NCBI GenBank assembly: GCA_022497155.1
Contig: MU385752.1
Coordinates: 186,001 to 250,000 of the forward strand
Source of the DNA: Whalleya microplaca
Taxonomy: Eukaryota > Ascomycota > Sordariomycetes > Xylariales > Xylariaceae
Direction of reading: 5' to 3'
Length of the DNA: 64,000 nucleotides
The position numbers and the translations under genes were made by a program. Positions 1-9,408 of this stretch are shown here, one piece after another; the first letter of the stretch is position 1, and each line of letters opens with the position of its first letter. The notes beneath the pieces were generated by a model, which worked only from the letters and a program-made list of their open reading frames with translations, was not told the DNA's origin and ran no database searches.

Positions 1-150
1 ACCCGAAAAGTAAGTAATATCTGGAACCACCCATCACCCCTTGTATATTCTTGAGCTGGAACTCCCTAGTATGCTGTCTCCCGTGATGAAGAACCCTTGA
101 GACATGCCCTAGGGATTTAAATTATTCGCCAAAGTACCTAGCACGCCAGA
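1..150 (+). other. possible intron at the left window edge
   Basis: A good donor (GTAAGT at 10-15) and an acceptor (CCTAG ending at 141) bracket this stretch. The three codons after the acceptor are open and in frame with the ATG at 151. The next gene may therefore have further exons to the left, and the ATG at 151 may be internal. The related-looking gene at 19216 has a long first exon before a comparable intron, which fits this reading. Confidence 0.4.
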
Positions 151-2290
151 ATGCTGACCGCGGCTGCTGCAGTTCTCTACGATGTTGTTTTAGTCGAGGG
201 ATCCAAGTTGAACTCGAAATACCACGACTTTTATACAATGAATGTTACCTCCCGGCGACAGCAGTGGTTTGAACAGCTTTATATTCTGACCCCAGACGAA
301 GCATGGCAGATGAGTAAGTATAATCCATGTGTTAGAACTTGCAGTTGGAGTCATATAAGCTAAACCAATACTTCACTTAGGAGAGCTTGCGTTCAATGGT
401 CGAACCCCGGGTATACAAATGATATGGAGATACATTGCCGAGAGTATAGACGTCTATCTAGCGTGGCGAGCTAATGTACTGCGTAAAGCGTATCAAAATG
501 CCAACCGCTTAGGACCCCTGGGGAATCAACTAAATACTGCACATCGCCAATTTAATTTCTTGATCGGGACCGTAAAAAGCATGTTGGCAGATAACAGGGG
601 CGGAGATGGAATATACCTCAGAAGGTATAGAACTTACAGAGGTTGGTGGCTAGGGTTGATCAATCATGTTCGCACAAGGGAAACGCAAGCGGGTGCCCCT
701 TTTGATGTCTTCAGAGATTTACAATGGTTTCGAACTACCGGTGATCATCCAAGAAACAACTTTCCTCCCATGTCTACTGCAAATCCGATTCTTGATCAGG
801 CATCGAGGGCCCTCACTGATCCTGATTACCATGTGGCCGATACTGGATTGGCTATTCGGAATCCTAACTGTCTGCAATGGCCGGGTGAGCCTGCGCCTGG
901 AACCCTTCTAGCAGCTTCTGCAACTAAGCCCTTCAACGGCTATGCAGCTGGCCCTCATGGCGGCCCTGTTGCAGGCAGTGCCCCGCTTCCTCCCACTCGC
1001 AGTGGACCCGGTGGTGGACCCGGTGGTGGGCCTGGTGGTGGTCCCGGTGGCGGTCCCGGTGGTGGGCCTGGTGGTGGTCCTGGTGGTGGACCCGGTGGCG
1101 GTCCCGGTGGCGGTCCTGGTGGTAGACCCCGTGGTGGACCCCGTGGTGGTCCCGGTGGTGGTCCCGGTGGTGGTGGTGGACCTAGTAGTGGTGGTGGACC
1201 TAGTGGCGGCGGTCCTGGCCGTCCAGGTGGCACCACAATAACCTCTGTTATAACGTGCACGCGATGTGGGCATATCAATGCAGGTGAGCTGTGTGGAGCT
1301 TGTGGATTCTCTCTTCCAACCGTAGAAGGAAATGAACCTACGACAGCCAGCGAAGGAATTGAACCGGTTAACGGGAGAAAGAGGCCCTTTGATGATTCAA
1401 AGACCGGATTGCCATCTCCGCCACCTGGTGATTCGGTAGACGATGATCTCTACGGTTCCCCTACGCAACGTGGTGATAAAAGGAGGAAAACAGATAAGAC
1501 TAAGTCCAAGAAGGATGCTGCCGACCTGGAAGACGCCCCGGCAGCCGCTCCGGTAGATGATACCGGACTCGGGAGTGGAACTCCAACAACGGCAGAGAAC
1601 CAGAATGAATCGGTGAAACCAAGACCTCCTTTCATTATAGATTTAAAACCAGCAGCGACCCCTAGAAAACCACCAGCGACCCCTGGAAAACCACCAGTGA
1701 CCTCTGGAGCAAAGGGAATCGCCGAAGGCACAATGACGCAGAAAGATCTCGACAGTTTCACCGAAAGCTTCTTCGCCGCCAATCTGGATCCTAAGCAGCG
1801 TGGCTCAGGAGGCCCCTCGAAGAACACCACGGAAGACCCTGCGCCAACGACCGAAAGCGTTCCCCAGTGGAATGCGCCGGACATATTAGCCACGCCTTTC
1901 GTTCCTCTGTACAAGACATCTGGCAGACCACCTGTCAACAGGCCAACTTTGGACGATCCCGAAAAGATGACCAAGGAAGCGTTGGACTACTATCTAAATG
2001 CTGAGCCCTTTATTCCTTTGCCCAGGCCAGAGAAAACGCTACCCGCCGACAGGCCTACTCTAGACGACCCCGACAAGATGACGCCGGAAGCCTTGAAATA
2101 TTACTTGGGCGGTCAGCCTTTTACTCCCACGTTCAAGACATCAGCCAAACCAACCACCGATGTGCCTCCCTTGGATGATCCCGATAAGATGGATCAAAAA
2201 GCGTTGGATCACTATCTTAACGGCCCAAATTTTGTTCCCATTCCCGAGTGGTTGAGGAAGGCACATGGGGATGGGAAGCCCAAGAAATAG
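151..2290 (+). CDS. Gly-Pro-rich zinc-ribbon protein with C-terminal 37-residue repeats, function unknown
   Basis: Model: exons 151-313 and 381-2290, with a GTAAGT...TTAG intron; the frame closes exactly, giving 690 residues from the ATG at 151. The first ~200 residues look helical and rich in Arg, Tyr and Trp. A Gly-Gly-Pro tract follows (about nt 1005-1210), then a CX2C-X8-CX2C zinc-ribbon-like motif (about nt 1257-1310), a charged disordered stretch with a basic KRRK patch, and three tandem 37-residue repeats at 1895-2227 (core LDDPDKM then ALxYYL). No catalytic domain is visible. The Cys motif and the basic patch suggest a nuclear or scaffold role, which is inference only. It resembles the gene at 19216 in layout (helical N-terminus, similarly placed intron, low complexity plus Cys pairs), but clear homology cannot be shown by eye. 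The true 5' end may lie outside the window. Confidence 0.7.
1005..1210 (+). repeat. coding GGN-GGN-CCN trinucleotide-type tract
   Basis: Imperfect tandem 9-nt units (GGTGGTCCC-like) encode about 20 Gly-Gly-Pro units. Synonymous drift between units shows the repeat is not brand new. It also opens spurious ORFs in the other frames. Confidence 0.9.
1895..2227 (+). repeat. three 111-nt coding tandem repeats
   Basis: The LDDP codons recur at 1949, 2060 and 2171, exactly 111 nt apart. Each 37-residue unit starts PF(V/I/T)P and carries LDDPxKM and a YYL or HYL motif. A fourth unit begins (NFVPIP) and stops. The nucleotide sequences have diverged while the protein pattern is kept, which suggests selection on the unit. 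Confidence 0.9.
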
Positions 2291-4002
2291 AAGATGGCCG
2301 TGGTGGCATCTGGTCACGAAGTAATAAACAAGGCCATGGTGAATCATTACCGACCAGCGTTTAGATCTTTTGTTTGTCAATCTAGGAATGTTGTTAAGAA
2401 TATACCTATATTAGGATCATGAGGGTTTAGAAGAACAACTGGATTTACAGTGCGGAAATGAGGAAGGGTGTCGGGTATTTGCTTAACACAGGCGTCAGGG
2501 AACATATGGGGGAGAGACGAAGGATGTTTCATTAAATAGATTGCTTTGAGGTATAGATGGATTTATGTATAGTATTCTAAGTTATATTTCACTGAGAAAG
2601 AGATACGATTTTGCAAGGGTGAAGTAACATTGTGATATGTTGGGGTTCATATAAGTTGATTACCAGTGCTGTGTTGCTACGTGAAGAATAAAGGATATGA
2701 AGTCTGAGACCTTAGATACTACAGCTTAAGATAGAAACTACAAAGGGGGGTAAAATGCTTGCCAAAAAAAAAAAATCGATATACTATAAATCATCAGGAA
2801 TACAGTACGAGAAACAGTGCAACATAAATCTATAGTGGGATGTAGTAGTAATACAATTTTGGAGAATTAGACCGCTCCAATTGAATCATGAGATTAAATG
2901 GGGATAGAAGAAGAATGTATTATATACTATGATATAAGTGATCGACTTACATACAGCAGTTCACCATCTTCTTCAAGCCCACTGAAATCTCGCCATGTAT
3001 AGGCGTTGCCAGTGGCAGTCGATTAGGTGACAGTAATTCCCATCTATACTTTTATTTCATAGATATAATACCCTTCGTCGACAACACAAGCATGTCGCGG
3101 CAAGTTTTGTAAACATGATCAGCTCTTCTCCAACCCCCAAATCCCGAATATCAATTGTATATTGCACACAGCGGGGAGTATCTACCTGATGTCTTGGCTA
3201 ACTTTTACTGTATGTCGCCCACGAATGGTAACATCAGACAAGTTAGGATTATGAAGACGCTCTGATACAGCCTGCGGTTCGGAAAGTCGAGCTTAGCCGC
3301 AGCGGGATCTGTATCGGCGACCGTGTGGAGCTCATGCGGCACGGAGGGCGGATGTCGATATGGGGCCGACGGATCCTTGAACTCTTCGGGGGCATTTTAA
3401 AAGCGAGATGGATCTCATCGCCGTGTATCCTCTATTTCCAGATTATTGGACTTGTCGCAGCGATAGTCTCGGGGATTCATCATAATTGAGGTCAACTTCT
3501 GGGATGTCTCGTAGTTATTTAAGTTGTTGCACCGTGGACCCGGTTCTTGGAGCTCGGGTAGTGATCCGTGGATGTATTGCCCTACTGTATGTAAGGAACG
3601 AGCGTAGCCGCGGGAGCTAGGCGCTTTATCCGTCACGGGGGAGCGCGGCCCTGGTTTTGACATTGGGTCAAAGGAATACATGTAGAATAGTTTCAAGGCG
3701 GAAGCCTCCGAATCTTGAGTTGCTTTATTGAAAAGTCATGGGCAAATGGAAGCACTTGTAGATAGCCCAGCGAGCTAGCACGGCAAGCAAGCCCGAACAC
3801 CACCGTAATGAGGAACTTATGGAACATATTTCTATTCGCAAATCGATGCCTATCCTGGGTATCTCGAGAACGCCACTTATGAGTTTTTTCCCCGGCCAGA
3901 CCCCTGCCTCATGCTTAGTGACCCATACCCTTAACGAGGAAATACGTAGAAAGAAACCATCATGTCCCAGCTCAGACATCCGTCATAAGACGAGCTCACA
4001 TT
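2291..4002. other. intergenic, no gene seen
   Basis: AT-rich 3' flank of the upstream gene up to about 3200, then a more mixed stretch. It includes an A12 run near 2764. The only ORFs are short, without recognisable motifs or splice partners. It ends at the 3' end of the convergent Dcp1 gene. Confidence 0.6.
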
Positions 4003-4878
4003 TTATGCCGCTGCTCTTCCTCCTCCGCCATTCTGCGCAAACAGATCCGTCAAGCTGACCCGGCGACTCATGGCCTGCATTGCTGGGCCGACGTCGGAGT
4101 CCTTGGACGGGGAGGCACCCGAAAGACCGGCGGCAAGTCTCTGCTCCCGCGCAACTCGCACCTTGCTCCACATCTCGTAAATAAGGGCCACACTCGTCTG
4201 GCGGTCTTGCTCGTCTTCGGTGTAGATCCAGACGCCCAGGACGTCGGGCGTGACCAGCTCCTCGTTCTCCATCGGCACCTCGTCGGCCTTGTCCAGCTTG
4301 AAGATGAGCAGGTTGGCCGAGACCTCGAAGTTGCCGACGTTGTTGAGGTCGAGGATCAGGTTCTGCGGGCCCTTGCGGTTGAGGATGAAGAGGCAGCCGT
4401 TGTCGTTGTCGTTCTTCACCCCGTCCTCACCTCCACCACTAGCTCCTCCTCCTTGGCCTCCTTGGGCGCAGACGAAGAAGGTGCCCTCCAGCTTGGTCTT
4501 GTGCCAGCTTGCGGGCGGCGTGAAGGTGTACACGACAGCATTGGCGGCGATGGAGAGGATGTTGGTGATGCTGGGAAGGTAGCGCTTGAGGACGCTGAGG
4601 TTGAGTTCGGTGTTGGTGCGCGCAGCCAGTGCGGCGGTGGAAGAGGGCGGGTGGGAGGCCATGTAGTTGGCGGTATCGGACTCGTAGTCGGAGGGGGTTA
4701 AGAGCTGCTGCTGTGCTTCTTCGGCCTGAATCTGCTGTGATCTGTTTCTGATGTGACCATACTGCGGCTGATGCTGTTGAGAGTAAGAGTGGGAGTGGGA
4801 GTGGGAGTGGGAGTAGGAAAAGGAAGGCTGGTTCTGGTGTGGGCGGTTTTGGTATTTGCGAGGGGTGGTCCGAGACAT
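4003..4878 (-). CDS. DCP1: mRNA-decapping enzyme subunit 1 (Dcp1 family)
   Basis: A single exon of 291 codons, starting at an ATG preceded by CTAAA. Dcp1 is the activating partner of the Dcp2 Nudix hydrolase, which removes the 5' cap of mRNA in cytoplasmic P-bodies. Residues ~90-250 form the EVH1-like Dcp1 fold: LNLSVLKRYLPSI, then a W..TKLEGTFFVC strand, FILNRKGPQNL, and the late strand GVWIYTEDE. The N-terminus is a fungal-type disordered extension with a Ser-His run (SHSHSHSHSYS, nt ~4790-4815). A Gly-rich acidic loop (about residues 140-160) interrupts the EVH1 core, as is common in filamentous fungi. The last ~40 residues carry a short helical tail. The family call is firm; partner binding is from family knowledge. 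Confidence 0.88.
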   Translation of the reverse strand: MSRTTPRKYQNRPHQNQPSFSYSHSHSHSHSYSQQHQPQYGHIRNRSQQIQAEEAQQQLLTPSDYESDTANYMASHPPSSTAALAARTNTELNLSVLKRYLPSITNILSIAANAVVYTFTPPASWHKTKLEGTFFVCAQGGQGGGASGGGEDGVKNDNDNGCLFILNRKGPQNLILDLNNVGNFEVSANLLIFKLDKADEVPMENEELVTPDVLGVWIYTEDEQDRQTSVALIYEMWSKVRVAREQRLAAGLSGASPSKDSDVGPAMQAMSRRVSLTDLFAQNGGGGRAAA

Positions 4879-6181
4879 TTTAGTGAGGGAGCTTAGGCTC
4901 TAATTTCATTCACTAGAATTAGTCCAATGTATATTTGGAGCCTCCAACTGTATACCAATAGTATCGTCGGCGCAATGAGGCAGATTGGCGCGGGCTTCGA
5001 ACGGTTGTTGATTGAATTGTTTTTATTTTGAAGATGAAGATGAAGATGAAGAAGATGATGATACCTGAAGATGGAGCTGCCTACAATTGCACCCACTCAT
5101 AAACTGCGAGTTCCGATAATCGATAGTCGATAACCGATAGTCGATAACCGATAGTCGATAACCGATAGTCGATAACCGATAGTCGATAACCCATAACATC
5201 CCCCACTAATAACTGCGATTGGCGATAAGGCCCATTATCGCCTACGTGTGTACCGCCTCCATACACAAGTACTGGATAGACTTGTATGTACTGTGTACAT
5301 GCACATAGAGAACATTGGAAGCTGACTGACTGTCTGTCAGCCCTAGAATGATGTAATTAAAATAATGTTTCCGCTACACATAATCAGTGAGACTAGGCGT
5401 CCTTAAGGCATTATGTTTGGATTTATTTTTAAAACAACATACACCAGTTAGATTATAGAAAATTGCTTCGTTGCAAAGACTACTACTACCTATTCTATAG
5501 CTTTGTTCATATCCTATGCAGCCATGTAAATACATGTATCATGTCAAGATACCTTACATACCTTACATAGTGGTTGAAGGTAGTGCTACCTATCTTAGGT
5601 ATGTAAATACATATGCATACATATGGGCTTCTTTAATAGGTTATTATGGTCTCGTTATTATGTACAGGGGTTGTGCTGTTGTGCCACTGAAAACCCCAGC
5701 CCGCCTGTGTTCGTCACTCATCCCACTTCTTCCCCATAACAACATGAAATCTGATCCATCAATTCGTGTTGAGATCAGCATGTGAACAGCTTTCAACATT
5801 CGCCCTACGGCACAATACCGGACACTGCGGGAGCGGTCATACCAAAATTCAATACAGTTTTTCTCGGTTTTTTTCTCGGTTTTTTTCTCAGTAATTCTCT
5901 TTTGTATAGTGAATACACATCATCATTCACTCTCGGACTTGTTGGTTTGTCCCTCACATTGATGTTCTTTCATGGTGAATCGCTGCCCCTCGATAACGTC
6001 ACCACCATCTCCCTCTCCCTCTGGTCCAAAGCACCATCAACATGCGAGACATCACCCTTGGCGCACGCGACCACGAGCTGACATAGGTCCACATCCACTA
6101 TATACACCTACCGAGTATCTGTTATATTTCCATTGGCCTCTCTATCCAGTCTTGACAGTTAAATCCTAAATCCAAGCCACC
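4879..6181. promoter_or_regulatory. divergent intergenic region between Dcp1 (-) and the 5-phosphatase (+)
   Basis: Must contain both promoters. It holds a GAAGAT run (5032-5063), the GATA-rich 14-nt array (5121-5190), AT-rich sequence at 5340-5660 and a short T-rich triplicate (TTTTTTCTCGG) near 5860-5890. A pyrimidine-rich stretch (6010-6040) sits 140-170 nt before the 5-phosphatase start. No gene is visible. Confidence 0.5.
5121..5190 (+). repeat. five perfect copies of a 14-nt unit carrying GATA motifs
   Basis: The unit CGATAGTCGATAAC occurs five times without a mismatch, with a partial unit on each side. Each unit holds one CGATAG and one CGATAA, both matching the HGATAR core bound by fungal GATA factors. 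It lies 240-310 nt upstream of the Dcp1 start. A regulatory role is inference; replication slippage alone could also make it. Confidence 0.85.
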
Positions 6182-9100
6182 ATGCCCTCCACGAATCGTG
6201 ACCCGTCTGTCACCTCGGCCTCTGAACCCGTCGATGTATCGACAACCCATTACTCTCTTTCGCGTGCTGTCAATGCTCGAAAAGCTGAATACGTCAGGCC
6301 ACACCGCATACGAGTCAAGATCGGCACCTGGAATGTTGCCAATTGTCCCGGCACAGACAAAGACTTGGCTAGTTGGTTTGTGGATGGCAAGGGGGTTGAG
6401 CCACAATTTGATGTAAACCTAGCACGGTTGAATATATCGGATAACAATCCCATTGCAGACTCGAAGAACAATACAGATGCAAATAGCCAGACGAGCACTA
6501 AAATCGGGGATAGTTCAAGCGAAACTGGCCAAAGCGAACAAGGGCGATCAGATGGCCGAGACAATTCAACCCAGGGAGGGGCAGAGGAGCCAGCTGTGCG
6601 GATTCTAGGAGACGGCAAGGTCGGACTTTATGTCCTTGGGCTCCAAGAAATCGTCAGTCTCAACGTTGTCCAGCAATCTTTCTACGCCGACCCGAGTGTC
6701 ACTGCGAAGTGGCAGGATGCGCTCGAAGCCGCCTTGCCCAAAGGTTACACACTGGTTGCCAGCCACCAACTAATCGGTCTCCTCTTGCTCATATACGCAT
6801 CCCCGGAAGTAGCCGCGACGATATCAAACGAGTCTAGCGTTCCCGTGGGGACCGGCATATTAGGGTTGCTAGGTTATATGGGTAATAAAGGGGCAGTATC
6901 ATCGCGTATTGTCCTGGGCGAAACGACCCGCCTCGTTTTCTCGAACTGTCACCTCGCTTCGGGCCATGATCAAACTAGTCTCGATCGCCGATGTTGGGAT
7001 TACAACAAGATCATCTCTTCCACCAAATTCGCACCCATGAATCAAGGGGGCGTGGTGGAAGATGAAGGTGAAAAGTTCGGGGACGAAGACTTTGCCTTTT
7101 GGTTCGGCGACCTCAACTTTCGCGTAGATGGTCTACCAGGAGAGGACATTAGGCGGTTGCTAACGCTGCATGCGCGCGGCGAGTACGATGTCAGTAAGAA
7201 AGACACTAGCGAGCGGCTCGGCGACGATGGCGTTATCGTTCTCCGTAACAACGAGGATGGCGACGGTTCAGACGGCTCCCGTACGCCCGGCATGGTCTCG
7301 CGCGAAGCATCATTCGATAACGACGGAGACGACGATAATTCCGAGCTACCAGATCCAGACGACTTTGTTCCCGATCCAGACGATGACCCGGCCTCCGTGC
7401 AAGCAACGCTCAACTCATTGCTGCCGCATGATCAGCTCCGTCGCATGATGAAGCAGCGCAAGGCGTTCCACGAGGGCTGGCGCGAAGCACCGATCACGTT
7501 TTTACCAACATACAAGTATGATGTTGGTACTATAGGGCTTTTTGATTCCTCCGAGAAACAGCGAGCTCCGAGCTGGTGTGATCGCATTCTGTACCGTACA
7601 CGCGCAGACGTCCGTGAATACGAGAAGAAGTGCAATGATGAGAGTGACGCGAAAAAGAAAGATGAGGAAATGAAAGCCAGGGGCATTGACAAGGCGGTCG
7701 ATGACGAAAGCGTCTTGTTTGACTATGACCCTAGCACGGAATCGAGCACCAGCGACTTAGCATACGGATATGACGAATATGAAGACGACGTGGAGGAGAA
7801 TACGGACCAGGTCGTCACGAGAGAGGGCTACGTCGACAAACTCAATGTGGATATATATACGAGCCACCAGCGGATCATGTCGTCCGACCACAAACCTGTG
7901 GCCGCCTTATTTACATTAAACTATGATGCTGTCGTCCCCGAGCTGAAGGCGAAAGTCCACGCCGAGGTGGCGAAGGAACTCGATCGGGCCGAGAATGAAG
8001 GCCGGCCGGGAGTTACCGTTCTTGTGGACCGGAAAGACACGATCGGCACAGACGATAAACATGTCGCAGAGGGAAGCGAGGGGGTGGATTTTGGTGAAAT
8101 TGGATTTTTACGAAGAGCAAGCCGGTCGCTTACCATCGCGAATACCGGACGCGTGTCTGCGAGCTTCTGTTTTGTAGAAAAGCCTAGCCTCCTGGACGAT
8201 CAAACGAAATCTCCAAAATGGTTAGAAGTCAAATTTGTCCCCTCTCTAATCGACAACGAGGGTGGCTCGGAGGATCCACTAGGTACTGAAATTACATTGG
8301 AACCGGGAGAGACGGTAAGCGCCGTCATACAAGTCGACGTCCATGATCTCGCACATGTGCGAGCCTTGAACGACGAAACTGCACAATTGGAAGATGTCCT
8401 AGTACTACGGGTGACCGATGGCAGGGACCATTTTATCCCGATTCGGGCTACCTGGATACCTACATGCTTTGGGCGGTCGCTCGAAGAACTCATACGCATC
8501 CCGCGCGGGGGCATTCGGGCACTCGTGGAGCAGCGGCAAAGGGGTGGCTCGATACCTTACACCTCGGAGGTCCACAAATCCTCACCGAGCGAGCTGTTCA
8601 AGCTGATCGAGGCCGTGGAAACGCTAGCAGAGCGCGTGATAGCCGACGAGAACATGCTCGAGGAATGGAAAGTCCCACGCGACAAGCCCGGCTGGCCCTT
8701 CGACGCATCCGCATGGCAGACCACGCAGGCAGCCGACCACGACGAGCTCCGGGCCGCCATCGTGGTCGCACTGGAGGAGGATAAGCCCGTGCTCGAGACA
8801 ATCAAGGCCGACGTGCCGTCGCTGAAGCGCCTCGAGGTCGTCAGCGAGGTGCTGCTGCTCTTCCTGCGCAGCATGCCGGACGGCGTGGTCACGGCGCCGC
8901 TGTGGGCCAAGATCGAGCAGGCGCTGCCGGGCCTCGGCAGCGCCGGCGGCAGCAAGACGCCGGCCGAGGCCGAGCGCGACAAGACCGTCGTCCTCGACGT
9001 GCTGTCAACGGCGCCGTACTACAACATCTCATTCGTCTTCCTGACGTCGATGCTCACGCGCGTCGCCAACGAGCTCGTGCCCCTCTCGCGCGACGAGCTC

Positions 9101-9382
9101 GAGGCCCTCGCCCTCCGCCGCCCCGCCCCCGTCCCCAAGCGCAGCCTCAGCTTCCGCCGCGGCGCCGCCGCCTCCTTTTCCTCTTCCTCCTCCTTCCCCG
9201 CTGCGGGGGCGGTCGATCAGGCCGCTGTCCTCAGACGCGTCGCGTGGGAGCGCCGCGCCGCGGAGATCGTGGGCGTGGCCATCTGTCGCGCGGCGCTGCC
9301 GGCGAATGCGCGGGAGAGGAAGGCCGGGGAGGAGAGGATGAGGGCTGTGGTCGAGGTGTTTGTGAGGCGCGATGGGCCGTGA
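6182..9382 (+). CDS. OCRL/INPP5B-type inositol polyphosphate 5-phosphatase
   Basis: A single exon of 1,066 codons with a strong start context (GCCACCATGCC). It removes the 5-phosphate of phosphoinositides such as PI(4,5)P2 at membranes. The catalytic domain spans about residues 40-590: KIGTWNVANC at its start, LGLQEIV, NKGAVSSRI, NCHLASG, the metal-binding WFGDLNFRV, PSWCDRILY and the closing SSDHKPV. It is interrupted by acidic linkers (about residues 70-140, 340-410 and 480-550). An ASH-like beta domain follows (SRSLTIANTGRVSASF, about 640-770), then a helical RhoGAP-like region (about 780-950). That order, phosphatase-ASH-RhoGAP-like, is OCRL/INPP5B rather than the Sac1-bearing synaptojanin type. 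The RhoGAP-like part is probably non-catalytic, as in the family. The last ~70 residues are Arg/Ala/Ser-rich. The TGA is followed directly by a run of 26 G. Confidence 0.9.
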   Translation: MPSTNRDPSVTSASEPVDVSTTHYSLSRAVNARKAEYVRPHRIRVKIGTWNVANCPGTDKDLASWFVDGKGVEPQFDVNLARLNISDNNPIADSKNNTDANSQTSTKIGDSSSETGQSEQGRSDGRDNSTQGGAEEPAVRILGDGKVGLYVLGLQEIVSLNVVQQSFYADPSVTAKWQDALEAALPKGYTLVASHQLIGLLLLIYASPEVAATISNESSVPVGTGILGLLGYMGNKGAVSSRIVLGETTRLVFSNCHLASGHDQTSLDRRCWDYNKIISSTKFAPMNQGGVVEDEGEKFGDEDFAFWFGDLNFRVDGLPGEDIRRLLTLHARGEYDVSKKDTSERLGDDGVIVLRNNEDGDGSDGSRTPGMVSREASFDNDGDDDNSELPDPDDFVPDPDDDPASVQATLNSLLPHDQLRRMMKQRKAFHEGWREAPITFLPTYKYDVGTIGLFDSSEKQRAPSWCDRILYRTRADVREYEKKCNDESDAKKKDEEMKARGIDKAVDDESVLFDYDPSTESSTSDLAYGYDEYEDDVEENTDQVVTREGYVDKLNVDIYTSHQRIMSSDHKPVAALFTLNYDAVVPELKAKVHAEVAKELDRAENEGRPGVTVLVDRKDTIGTDDKHVAEGSEGVDFGEIGFLRRASRSLTIANTGRVSASFCFVEKPSLLDDQTKSPKWLEVKFVPSLIDNEGGSEDPLGTEITLEPGETVSAVIQVDVHDLAHVRALNDETAQLEDVLVLRVTDGRDHFIPIRATWIPTCFGRSLEELIRIPRGGIRALVEQRQRGGSIPYTSEVHKSSPSELFKLIEAVETLAERVIADENMLEEWKVPRDKPGWPFDASAWQTTQAADHDELRAAIVVALEEDKPVLETIKADVPSLKRLEVVSEVLLLFLRSMPDGVVTAPLWAKIEQALPGLGSAGGSKTPAEAERDKTVVLDVLSTAPYYNISFVFLTSMLTRVANELVPLSRDELEALALRRPAPVPKRSLSFRRGAAASFSSSSSFPAAGAVDQAAVLRRVAWERRAAEIVGVAICRAALPANARERKAGEERMRAVVEVFVRRDGP

Positions 9383-9408
9383 GGGGGGGGGGGGGGGGGG
9401 GGGGGGGG
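9383..9408 (+). repeat. poly-G run of 26 nt touching a stop codon
   Basis: The 5-phosphatase stop TGA (9380-9382) is followed at once by 26 consecutive G, then ATTGTATG. If transcribed, the run begins the 3' UTR. Length is prone to sequencing and replication error. Confidence 0.95.

Noticed and set aside
908..1278. Long ORFs on both strands across the Gly-Pro tract (Thr-rich, Pro-rich and Val-rich readings)
   Set aside because: Shadows of the repetitive coding sequence; the plus frame with the downstream zinc motif and 37-residue repeats is the real one.
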